From Artemisia argyi (taxonomy: Eukaryota > Streptophyta > Magnoliopsida > Asterales > Asteraceae), in contig JARVZY010002423.1 in assembly GCA_030686995.1 (NCBI GenBank), positions 1-64,000 on the forward strand: 64,000 nt of DNA. The letters run 5' to 3'. The first letter of the stretch is position 1. Each line of letters begins with the position of its first letter. The translations under genes and the position numbers were made by a program. Shown piece after piece: positions 24,161 through 35,536 of the stretch. The notes below the pieces were generated by a model. The model searched no databases. It saw only the letters and a list, made by a program, of their open reading frames with translations, and had not been told where the DNA came from.

Positions 24161-25568
24161 TGATGCGTGGGAATCGCACCTTGCTTTACCTCTCGAGGGA
24201 TCTCGAGAAGCTTACAACCCCCACCAGGCAGTGTACCTGATCGTTGTAGTATAGTATAGTGACAAGTACCGGGGGATTGATCGTTCAGCTTAGGAATAGT
24301 GTCGCTAGGATTAGAAAACCTAATTAATAGTTCTAAAGGTGAGGGATGATTATTTTTGTGTTTTTATATTTTTTAGAAAGCAAATAAAATTTCGGGTTTT
24401 AATAGAGTGGGCGGAATTAGTTGCTATTCAACTAACCCAAAACTAAGATGCAATCAAAATAAAATAATAAAAATGAAAATAAACTAATTTATACTAAGGT
24501 TGTGAGCAGTATTTGGAGAAATTGTGTTTACTTAGACTTCACTACTCCCTAGATATCTTTTACACGTTAATTACTTGTTATACTTGTATGGATGACGGAT
24601 TGTATTCCTTAATACCATTCGTGGGGTGGCATACATAACTCCCCAACTCTATAAGCTCTTATCTCCTCCTACACCATGACCCAGCACAACTATAGGGATT
24701 GTAAACAGTGGCTCATGCATTAAATACAACCAATAAAGACCTAGTACGCCTCGGTTCATGTTTCTTAAGACGTTCAAGCATGTTACCATTTGGAGATCTG
24801 CCAGTTTTCTTAAGCCTAACATATAAAATCATTCATCCAAGACAAGAATAGACAAGTAATCAACACATAATCAACATCTAGGTTTCATTAGATCTAAGCA
24901 AACACAAAAGAGATCTAGCCTAGCATAATGGAATTGAGACAAGAACAAGATATAAACAACCAACACATAGACATATTGATTGAATTGGAAGAACACTTAT
25001 CTCAATTACAATGCAAGGTCTCAAGGGTTTGGAACCCTTGAAAAACCTGTAAAAGTACCACCAAATTCGTCTTTAGGGTTTCACCAAAACTTATCTCTTT
25101 TAATGAAAAAAACTAGAAAACTATATATAGGAAAACTAGGCTGACGGCGTCAAGACTACCATGTGACGATGTCACCTCGCCGCCAAATACTTCCTCGGAC
25201 GGCCTTGATCTACTTATGACGGCCTATGTGACGCCGTCACCACCTACGGTATTTTATTCTTGCCACTTTGACGCCGTCAGGATGACTTTTGACGCCGTCA
25301 CCACCTACGGTATTTTATTCTTCATGTCTGACATCGTCAAGATGTAACTCTTGACGCCGTCACCTTGTGTCTTCAGCATGGAAAATTGGTACTTTGCCGT
25401 TTTCTTCACTTTTATGCTCCAAAAACGTCCAAAATGGCTTCTTTTCCAGAATTCACTCTCCAAACACCTAAAATCACAAAAGGAACGATTTAGGGCAATA
25501 TTTGATCAAATAAAGTCGGATTCGGGCTTAAATGACCCCCTAAAAATGGATCATTTTTCGCCTCATCA
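24161..25568 (-). repeat. 5' LTR of inner element 1
   Basis: 1408 bp. It carries clustered TGACGCCGTCA dyads (about 25142-25364) and a TATA-like CTATATATAG (near 25121-25131), read on the minus strand. Confidence 0.92.
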
Positions 25569-25573
25569 TTCCC

Positions 25574-27181
25574 GTTTGTTCCTAAGTGTTCCTAATCACA
25601 TTCCTAAGATGATTTCATGTTTAAATGTCATTCATGATCAGCTATATTAAAGTTGTACACGATTACTCAATTTGTGTACAAATAAATATAGTGGTCGACA
25701 TCTAGGTGATTCACCAAGACATCCACCTTATTTCATGCACTCTCAATTGATATTATATGATATATAACTCAGCCTAGAACCTATAATTACTGACATTGCA
25801 AAGTATTTGTGGTTTCCTTGAAATTTTTACACTTACGTGTTAGGAAATGTCACCATATATACTTCTCATGCATGCATCCGATTCTATCAATTATCATACA
25901 CTTTCAAAACTTTCTTTCTTCCTAAAAACTATCCCTTGAAGACCAGAAGTGGTTACGAGATCGTTTGGAAGCAAGAAAAGGGTAATCGGGTTTAATATAT
26001 TCGTATATTATTTGGGTTATAGTCGAATTTGATCGTATCTTGTGTTTCATTCTTCCACTCTCGACTCTCTACCACCCAAGAGGTGTAGTAAGTTGTTTCT
26101 ACCTCTTTTCAATTCATTTCACACGTTAAATATATCCCATGCATCATGTATATGTTTTGTCGATCATATATAAGCTTTATATATAATTTTTACGTACAAA
26201 TTATCATGTAGTACACGACATGTGACTAGCCTCTATCTTGGAAGGCCTAGGAGTCACGACACACACTTGTTTCACGTTTATTTTACGATTCATGCATCAT
26301 ACGAACTTATTTTTAAACCTAGATACAATCGGATATAAAAAAAACTCTAAACACTTAGAAAATATTTCAAGTCTTTAACATATATAGAAACGATCCATGT
26401 AGCCCAAGAAACGCACGTATAAATTGAAATATTACTTAACGAGCACCCAATATTTTTATACGACTCAATAGACCACCTAGAAAACTACCACTTTCATTTA
26501 GATAACTTGTAAAAATACTCACGTTTTGACACTCAATTTACTTCATTTTGATCGGCAAATCACAAGGTTTTCTAAATCTCATCTTATTCAAAAACTTAAT
26601 AAAATTCGATTGGGCTTATACTAAGCCCAATAAGACTTAGCGTTTTATCAGTCCACCAGGCCCATAAATTATATTTTTAGAATCACGAGAGTAGCCCAAG
26701 TCCAGGCCCAAAACTGTTTTCATGCCCTCGCCTCTAAATTTCTTAACGGGCTTTTGATTTGGTTCGTTAAGGCCCAATTACTTAAAAAAAATAAGCTTTT
26801 TAGCAAATAAGCTGTTGAAATAAGCTTGTTATTAATAAAATAAGCTTCGGAAATTTTTATATAATTTTTCTCATAATTTTTGTACATTTGGACTAAAAAT
26901 GTAACGCGACGACACCTTCAGGGACTAAAACTACCAAACTGTTAAAACAAAGGACTGGAACAGTAAAACAGAAACTATAGGTTATAAAATGACATATTAT
27001 TAATTTCCAAGCTTAGATTGTAATATTGGACATGTAGTGGACTGTAATTGTAACTTATATATAAAAATGACTAGCGGTGTAACGCTAACGCCGTTAGTAT
27101 AAAAAGTGTAAAAACTGGAAAAGGACAAGGACCAACATATTATATTTGACATTCTTATTTTATTTTCTATTTTTACGTCAC
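25574..27181 (+). repeat. Outer element 5' LTR, piece 2
   Basis: Colinear with 61340-62948. Ends with target duplication GTCAC (27177-27181). Confidence 0.93.
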
Positions 27182-28571
27182 TGATGAGGCGAAAAATGAT
27201 CCGTTTTTAGGGGGTCATTTAAGCCCGAATCCGACTTTATTTGATCAAATATTGCCCTAAATCGTTCCTTTTGTGATTTTAAGTACTTGGAGAGTGAATT
27301 CTGGAAAAGAAGCCATTTTGGACGTTTTTGGAGTATAAAAGTGAAGAAAACGGCAAAGTATCAATTTTCCATGCTGGAAACACTAGGTGACGGCGTCAAG
27401 AGTTACACCCTGACGGCGTCAGACATCAAGAATAAAATACCGTAGTTGATGACGGCGTCAAAAGGCCAAGAATAAAATACCGTGGTTGGTGACGGCGTCA
27501 CACAGGCCATCATAAGTAGATCAAGGCCGTCCGAGGAAGTATTTGGCGGCGAGGTGACGGCGTCACATGGTTGTCTTGACGCCGTCAGCCCAGTTTTCCT
27601 ATATATAGTTTTCTAGTTTTTATATTAAAAAAGGAGAAGTTTTGGAGAAACCCTAAAGACGAATTTGGTGCAACTTTTACAGGTTTTTCAAGGGTTCCAA
27701 ACCCTTGATACCTTGCATTGTAATTGAGATAAGTGTTCTTCTAATTCAATCAATATGTCTATGTGTTGGTTGTCTATATCTTGTTCTTGTCTCAATTCCA
27801 TTATGCTAGGCTAGATCTCCTTTGTGTTTGCTTAGATCTAATGAAACCTAGATATTGATTATGTGTTGATTACTTGTTTATTCTTGTTCTTGGATGAATG
27901 ATTTTATATGTTAGGCTTAAGAAAACTGGCAGATCTCCAAATGGTAACATGCTTGAACGTCTTAAGAAACATGAACTGAGGCGTACTAGGTCTTTATTGG
28001 TTGTATTTAATGCATGAGCCACTGTTTACAATCCCTATAGTTGTGCTGGGTCATGGTGTAGGAGGAGATAAGAGCTCATAGAATTGGGGAGTTATGTATG
28101 CCACCCCATGAATGGTATTAAGGAATACGATCCGTCATCCATGCAATTATAACAAGTAATTAACATGTAAAAGATATCTAGGGAGTAGTGAAGTCTAAGT
28201 AAACACATTTTCTCCAATTACTGCTCACAACCTTAGTTTAATTAGTTTATTTTCATTTTTAGTATTTTATTTTGATTGCATCTTAGTTTTGGGTTAGTTG
28301 AATAGCAACTAATTCCGCCCACTCTTTCAAAACCCGAGATTTTACTTGCTTTCATAAAAAAATATAAAAAGACAAAAATAATCATCTCTCATCTTTAGAA
28401 CTAGTAATTTAGGCTTTCTAATCCTAGCGACACTATTCCCAAGCTGAACGATCAATCCCCCGGTACTTGTCACTATACTATACTACAACGATCAGGTACA
28501 CTGCCTGGTGGGGGTTGTAAGCTTCTCGAGATCCCTCGAGAGGTAAAGCCTGTTGCGATTCCCACGCATCA
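27182..28571 (+). repeat. LTR1 of the tandem element
   Basis: 1390 bp, TGATGAGGCG...CCCACGCATCA. It lacks a ~21-bp TGACGGTGTC-containing unit that LTR2 and LTR3 have near 34240 and 41040. Confidence 0.94.
27388..27608 (+). promoter_or_regulatory. LTR promoter: six TGACG dyads and a TATA box
   Basis: TGACG(G/C)CGTCA occurs at 27388-27398, 27411-27421, 27450-27460, 27490-27500, 27555-27565 and 27577-27587. TATATATAG follows at 27600-27608. TGACG is the core of as-1-type sites bound by TGA bZIP factors, and here each site is a head-to-head dyad. The arrays recur in LTR2 and LTR3 (from about 34150 and 40955) and, inverted, in inner element 1. Confidence 0.65.
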
Positions 28572-28577
28572 AGTTTT

Positions 28578-28595
28578 TGGCGCCGCAGCCCGGGG
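28578..28595 (+). other. Primer-binding site, first unit
   Basis: TGGCGCCGCAGCCCGGGGA, six nucleotides after LTR1. tRNA-Asp-like. The second unit has the same site at 35371-35388. Confidence 0.75.
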
Positions 28596-28743
28596 AATAG
28601 TTATTGTCTAGGTTAGGATTTCTTTTTATTAGGTCTACTTGCTAGATTCCTTTCTAGCAAGATTTTATTTTTATTTTTAGGTACTTCGTTAGTCTATCTT
28701 ATTTCTTCGTGTCTTTGTTCGTTACTCTTTACCATCCGACATC

Positions 28744-31495
28744 ATGGAAGGTGGTAACATCTTTGAACCCGTCATCCCACCACAACAAAACCCACCACTA
28801 GAACCCCTTAGGCCCCAAACCTTAGGAGAGTACTCCCGACCTAGCCATCAAGGCTACCGAAACACCATTGAGCTCACCGGAGCCAATGTGACCCCTTGCG
28901 ATCCGACACCATCCGGTTGGTGCAAAGCGGATGTGCATTCCATGGACTTCGTTCCGAAGATCCAAACCAACATCTTAAGGACTTCCTCAAAATCGTAGAT
29001 TCCATATACCTAGGTGTTGAAACTAGAGAGACTACCCGTTTACGCCTATTCCAATTCTCTCTACGGGATCAAGCTAGTCAATGGCTTGAGCGTTTACCCG
29101 CGGGATCCATCACCACATGGGATGGTCTCACCACTCGTTTCCTTGCTCAATTTTTCCCACCGGGGAGAACTACTAAGCTTAGGAATGACATCTTGATGTT
29201 CCAACAATGTCAAAATGAATCTCTTTATGAAGCATGGACTCGTTTCAAGGACTTACTCCAAAAAGTCCCTCATCATGGCATAGATCTTTGGCTCCAAGTC
29301 CAAATCTTTTATGACCATATCGACATCTCCACGAGGCGAACCATTGACCAATCGGCCGGTGGTAAGCTACGTGATCTTAGTGCGGAACAATCATGGGAAC
29401 TCATAGAAGATCTTGCTCTCTATGACAACGAAAGTTGGAATGATCCCTGTGATTTGAACGAAACGGTCAAGGCAATATCTTTGCCTTCGAACAATTCTAG
29501 CACTCCCGACCGTAGGATCATGGAACTTGAAGGTCGAGTCAAGTCTCTCATGAAATCCTACGAAGCTCATAAACCTTCAAACCAAGTAAGCAGAATCGCT
29601 TCTACATGCAAACTATGCAATGGCCCTCATGAGACCCATAACTGCATGGAACTTCCAAAACGTGCTTATAACGAATTCACATCATCACACATGGGTCAGG
29701 GTCCTCGAACTTCTGCCGAAGCCTATGAGGCATGGAAGGATAAACCTGATTTTAGAAGGTACCAAACGCGAAGCGTATCCTTCAATGACTCCTCACCGCT
29801 CACTTGGTCCGAGCATTTTCCATCACAAGGCATTCCTAGGCAAAGCTGTGAAGATACTCTAAAGAAATTCATTCTCTCTCAAGAACTACAGCTCGCTACG
29901 CTCGAGGCCAAATTTAAACAACAGCAGGATGATGTAAACAACAAGATTTGTAATCTGTTGACTGCTATCAAAGAGCATATTGATAATAGGCCCATTCCTG
30001 TTAATGAGGTTAAATCTGCTACCATCATGAGTCCACCATCCTCCCCTGTAAAAATAAAAAGTCCTAGCAAGCTATTCAAACATCTGTATCCTAACGGAAA
30101 AGAACCTGTCAACCCCCTGGACCAATCCACTTCGTAAACACCATCACCACGATATCTGCTTCAACACCCAACCCAACCCAACAACAACCTAACAAATTCA
30201 GTCAGACAGCGAAAGATGAGACCTCAAGGGTTGATGATTTGGCAAGAAAACCTACCGACTCACCCGAGCAATACACCGCGCAAGAATCCGACAAACCGGA
30301 TGAAATGAAAGAGAAATCGGAAGAGCACGAGAAAGATCCAACCATTTTGGGTAAATCTATTATAGAAGAACCCGAGAGAAAAATGGAGGATGTTATTAGT
30401 GTGGGTAACAATCATACTAAGGAAAGTAACCCTAAAGTTTTCAAGATCCCCTGTACCATTAAGGAAAAGCTCTTAACCAATAGTCATATAGATCCTAGCT
30501 TCCCAGTCAACATAATCCCCCTCTCCCTATACAACAAAACCTTCCCAGAGCACGTTGCGTGCAAGAGAGTAATAGAAAATTTATCAATTAGGATTGGAGA
30601 GCTTGTTTACAATACTGACCTCACCGTGGTTGATGATGTGGACCCTTTCACCAATCAAACGTTAACCCACCTTGTCCTTGGGATACCATTTATCAATGAA
30701 TCAGGAGCAATCCTTGATGAGAAAGATGGTAGTGTAGTACTCACCAATGGTGTTAGGAAGATAATCTTTCGTAGGAATAGTGAGGAGGTGTACGAGTATC
30801 GTCCCTCTCTTGAGGGGAATCTATATGGGTCAAAGGATGGAGAGTTGGGGAAGATAAGACGACGTGATCCGGATAATCTCAAAATCCCCTGCATGATCGG
30901 TCATAAGTACTTCGATAACATATACATTAATGTATTCCAGCCAAAGAATTTTATGTCATTGTTTCACTATAACAATATCTGCAGATGGGGGATGATTTAC
31001 AAGGGAGAGAAAGTGGTTGGTAAGGATCATGAAATCCAGGTGTTCGTAGGAAATATGGCATTCCCTATGGAATTCACAATTGTGGATAACATAGAGGACT
31101 ATGTCGACCCTAGGTTATCACAAGTCGTCTTTGGAGCACCCTTTTGTGAAATCACTAATTTGATAGTGGATGACTTGAACGGAATCATGACCTTCACTGA
31201 TGGGATTAGGAGGATTTCATACCAAACGCCATACAAGAAAAAAGACCTTAAGGGAATAGATTGTGACAGGCTTGATATGATGAGCTCCCAACTTATCTTG
31301 TGTGATGAAGATGTTAGGAGAGGGTGTAGGAATATTTCTGATTTATCATGTGGATTCTTTAAGAATGTTAGTAAGCTTGGTTCTAAGTATCGACAAGATG
31401 TTTTCGAATTCGAAGATCCGAAGTACTTGCACTATGAAAGCGATACTAGTTTAGAAGACGACCTAGAGAGTGGAACCAATGATGAAATCACGTAG
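28744..31495 (+). pseudogene. Gag plus double retropepsin-like extension, unit 1 (two frameshifts)
   Basis: This corresponds to the ~918-codon frame of unit 2. The N-terminal Retrotrans_gag domain includes WLERLPAGSITTWDGLTTRF and QSLYEAWTRF-type sequence. A zinc knuckle follows (CKLCNGPHETHNC, near 29608-29646), then a coiled/acidic linker and two C-terminal retropepsin-like repeats (about 30437-30780 and 30878-31225). It is broken by one-base deletions near 28892 (CCCC versus CCCCC in unit 2) and near 30115. A 3-base difference near 30230 keeps frame. The unit 2 stop at 36182 is not present here (CAA). Confidence 0.8.
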
Positions 31496-33344
31496 TAACC
31501 CATGACTTTGAGTCTAGCTACAAGACTCGTAAATAAAGAAAAGCGCTTCTTGGGAGGCAACCCATGTTTTGTGTGATTTTATTTGTTTGATTGTTATTTG
31601 CTTCCGTATGCATGTTTTATTTTTATTGTTGGTTGGTCATGCTTCTCAAATAAAATGTGGAAATACTTTACTATGTTGTTTGGCCTAGTCTTAACTCCAA
31701 CCTAAAAGTATTTTTGCAAAAGATAAGTGTAAGGGGAAACCCCAAATATGTTTTTAAGAAACAAACCGATCATGATTCTCCACAATAATAAATGAACATG
31801 TATATTCGTATTTGTTAGAGTCAAATGCTTGTATTGAGTCACAATGAAGTTTTGCAGGATTTTCCAGGAAGTAGGACCAAGTTTTTCCATAAATTTTCCG
31901 GAAACTTAACATAAGAATTTCTGCAGGTCCATTCTGACGGCGTCAGAGTTTTACTCTTGACGGCGTCAGGTGTCAAAAATCTGGAAATTTTACCAGTTTT
32001 GTTTTTCTAACGGAGTCTTATGGTTTTTGTGAATTATTAAGTTTTATAATCTCCAGGAAATCTGCAAACTTCATTCCACAAGCATTATATCTTACTTTGT
32101 TTTCTAGGATTTAGGAACTTATATAGGATGCCGCCGATTTTACGCGAGGTTGTCTTGTCTATTTTGTCAGGTTTTACAGGTTATGTTCGACAAGGAGATG
32201 ACTTATATTCTGGAAGGGAAGCTTTGATTGTTCGTTTTCTTGGAAGAAGATTTAACCTGGCCACCTATAATCCATACCGAGCGAATCAGGGGAGTATTTG
32301 ATTTCATTCTCTTTACTTTTTCACTTTTACATTCTTTACTTGAACATTGGGGACAATGTTCATCTTAAGTGTAAGGGGAGGGTAAAAAGATGATACCCTA
32401 CATATGCACTTTCGCTTGAGTTTGTTTTGTTTGATGGTAGATGTGTAATAAAACTACGAGAAATACTTGTTAGTGCAATTTTAGCGCCAAATTTAAAATT
32501 TTTTACAACATTTAGGAGTGAAACTTTAGCCATAGCAAGCGTCTCATGGATAGGAGATTGTATGACTAGCACATAACCGTATATTCAGAAAAATTTTCCA
32601 CCCAAAAATGTGAGGTTCGCCTTTAGATTTGATAGGAAAAGCATTCATTATTAGTGCTTATGAGTGTACCGGTAGCATTTAGATTCTAGAACTTGCGTTA
32701 GTGATGCATCCCGAGACCGCGAGTGAGACTACATTCGTGTGGTAGGATTTACTACATGATAAGAGGCATTAGGATCACCCTTGTGTTAAACCCGTATTAT
32801 AATTACTTGACCATTTAAGTCATATTACTTGGCTAGTTAAGTCAACTAATTTTTCCCACACCCTTAGCGTTGTACTCATTTTTAGTACACGAAACCCCTA
32901 GTACACCCCTCCGAGCCTATCTTTTCGTTTCTAACTTTAAGCATTTTACTTAAAGGAAGAATTTTTTACACCCCACTTAAATGTACACCCAAATCGCCTT
33001 AGCCTTCCGTGTATGCGCTCATTTTTAGTGCCTTATTGTTATTTGTTAAACCCTAAGTTAACTTTCTAATTGATTACATGGTTGCTAAGTCGAGTCATAT
33101 CCTTGTACATATTGTTTTGGGACGATTGGGACTCATGGGTAAGTACTTATTTTATGGAGTAATGGGGAAGAACATAATATTATTACCCCCATATGTACGT
33201 TAATCTTAAAAGTGCTCCAAGTGTTTTGATTTTCTTAATTCGAGTCATTAGTTTAGTTTAATGTAAAGTATGTAATGATTCAAGTGTAAGGGAAATGTTC
33301 ATTCCCTATGATGTATTATTTTGGATGGTAGGGTAAGAGTGTAT

Positions 33345-33403
<59 letters not shown>

Positions 33404-33954
33404 CATACGGACTACCATCCCGTTTCATTCTATGTTCATTTTATGTTTTTGTTAATTTTTCATTTATTAGCTTAAGTCGAGTCTAGTCTTGGCTTAGCAA
33501 CGCCATCTTGTACATGTAATTAACTAAGATTGTTAACTCGCCACCAGTAAAACTTCCTTTATCCAACAAAACCGTGTAATTCATATCCCTATACCTAACG
33601 TTACAACCCTTTACAAGACCTCTTTGATAGTTTATCCTAGGTGCTTACGCCATGTGGTGGAGGTTTGATCCTTTCCCAAGCCTATGGTAATCTATTTTGC
33701 TATGACAGGTAGTGAGAGATATCTTCCATTTCCATAATGTTATATTACTTTATTACACCCGAGAGATGTGAGTATCTAAACACTATTTGTGAGGTGCTTG
33801 TGTATGATCTCCATGCTTGTCTATTGGTCTTTAGTGGAACGATTATTTGTTGTAATTACTTTTATATTAGTGTTAAATGACCCCTAACTTGTCTTTTGAG
33901 TAGAATAAAAGCGCATTTGCTTGAGGACAAGCAAATCTCAAGTGTAAGGGTATA
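31496..33954 (+). other. 3' untranslated interior of unit 1
   Basis: About 2.5 kb without coding potential. It contains GAAAAGCGCTTCTTGGGAGG just after the Gag stop, two TGACG dyads (31935-31945, 31958-31968), hairpin GAACATTG-GGGA-CAATGTTC (32342-32361), a ~44-nt poly(A) near 33350-33394, hairpin ATTTGCTTG-AGGA-CAAGCAAAT (33915-33936) and the polypurine-like AAGTGTAAGGGTATA before LTR2. Confidence 0.8.
33940..33954 (+). other. Polypurine-tract region before LTR2
   Basis: AAGTGTAAGGGTATA immediately precedes the LTR. The same sequence precedes LTR3 at 40737-40751. Confidence 0.6.
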
Positions 33955-35364
33955 TGAAGAGGTGAAAAATGATCCATTTTTAGGGGGTCATTTAAGCCCG
34001 AATCCGACTTTATTTGATCAAATATTGCCCTAAATCGTTCCTTTTGTGATTTTAGGTACTTGGAGAGTGAATTCTGGAAAAGAAGCCATTTTGGACGTTT
34101 TTGGAGCATAAAAGTGAAGAAAACGACAAAGTATCAATTTTCAATGCTGGAAACACTAGGTGACAGCGTCAAGAGTTACACCCTGACGGCGTCAGACATC
34201 AAGAATAAAATACCGTAGTTGATGACGGCGTCAAAAGTCATCCTGACGGTGTCAAAAGGCCAAGAATAAAATACCGTGGTTGGTGACGGCGTCACACAGG
34301 CCGTCATAAGTAGATCAAGGCCGTCCGAGGAAGTATTTGGCGGCGAGGTGACGGCGTCACATAGTTGTCTTGACGCCGTCAGCCCAGTTTTCCTATATAT
34401 AGTTTTCTAGTTTTTACATTAAAAAAGGAGAAGTTTTGGAGAAACCCTAAAGACGAATTTGGTGCAAATTTTACAGGTTTTTCAAGGGTTCCAAACCCTT
34501 GATACCTTGCATTGTAATTGAGATAAGTGTTCTTCTAATTCAATCAATATGTCTATGTGTTGGTTGTCTATATCTTGTTCTTGTCTCAATTCCATTATGC
34601 TAGGCTAGATCTCCTTTGTGTTTGCTTAGATCTAATGAAACCTAGATATTGATTATGTGTTGATTACTTGTTTATTCTTGTTCTTGGATGAATGATTTTA
34701 TATGTTAGGATTAAGAAAACTGGCAGATCTCCAAATGGTAACATGCTTGAACGTCTTAAGAAACATGAACTGAGGCGTACTAGGTCTTTATTGGTTGTAT
34801 TTAATGCATGAGCCACTGTTTACAATCCCTATAGTTGTGCTGGGTCATGGTGTAGGAGGAGATAAGAGCTCATAGAATTGGGGAGTTATGTATGCCACCC
34901 CATGAATGGTATTAAAGAATACGATCCGTCATCCATGCAATTATAACAAGTAATTAACATGTAAAAGATATCTAGGGAGTAGTGAAGTCTAAGTAAACAC
35001 ATTTTCTCCAATTACTGCTCACAACCTTAGTTTAATTAGTTTATTTTCATTTTTAGTATTTTATTTTGATTGCATCTTAGTTTTGGGTTAGTTGAATAGC
35101 AACTAATTCCGCCCACTCTTTCAAAACCCGAGATTTTACTTGCTTTCATAAAAAATATAAAAAGACAAAAATAATCATCTCTCATCTTTAGAACTAGTAA
35201 TTTAGGCTTTCTAATCCTAGCGACACTATTCCCAAGCTGAACGATCAATCCCCCGGTACTTGTCACTATACTATACTACAACGATCAGGTACACTGCCTG
35301 GTGGGGGTTGTAAGCTTCTCGAGATCCCTCGAGAGGTAAAGCCTGTTGCGATTCCCACGCATCA
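33955..35364 (+). repeat. LTR2 (shared middle LTR)
   Basis: 1410 bp, starting TGAAGAGGTG. It serves as 3' LTR of unit 1 and 5' LTR of unit 2. Confidence 0.94.
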
Positions 35365-35536
35365 AGTTTTTGGCGCCGCAGCCCGGGGAATAGTTATTGT
35401 CTAGGTTAGGATTTCTTTTTATTAGGTCTACTTGCTAGATTCCTTTCTAGCAAGATTTTATTTTTATTTTTAGGTTCTTCGTTAGTCTATCTTATTTCTT
35501 CGTGTCTTTGTTCGTAACTCTTTACCATCCGACATC

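Larger units (their letters stand above)
18994..25568 (-). mobile_element. Inner LTR retrotransposon 1 (minus strand, gag-only)
   Basis: LTRs are at 18994-20346 and 24161-25568. The 5-bp target duplication TTCCC is at 18989-18993 and 25569-25573. The empty site in the 3' LTR of the outer element reads TTCGC at 61335-61339. The interior (20347-24160) holds one Gag-related frame and long untranslated regions. There is no pol. Orientation is set by the primer site next to the LTR at 24161. Confidence 0.93.

Noticed and set aside
27388..27600. CRISPR-like array of short repeats (TGACGGCGTCA)
   Set aside because: Spacing is irregular (22-65 bp), the units are 11 bp, they lie in a plant LTR next to a TATA box, and no cas genes exist. 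They are transcription-factor-type dyads.
32360..32572. Recurring 70-aa frame MLVIQSPIHETLAMAK (also at 21741 and 39158)
   Set aside because: Conserved only because it lies in the duplicated 3' noncoding interior. It begins beside the hairpin and motif region, has no Kozak-like or promoter support, and no domain.
33873..34109. Frame MLQKRPKWLLFQNSLSK repeated near LTR starts (also 20129, 25351 and 40670)
   Set aside because: Spans the interior/LTR boundary in several copies on the antisense strand. Its conservation is explained by LTR identity.
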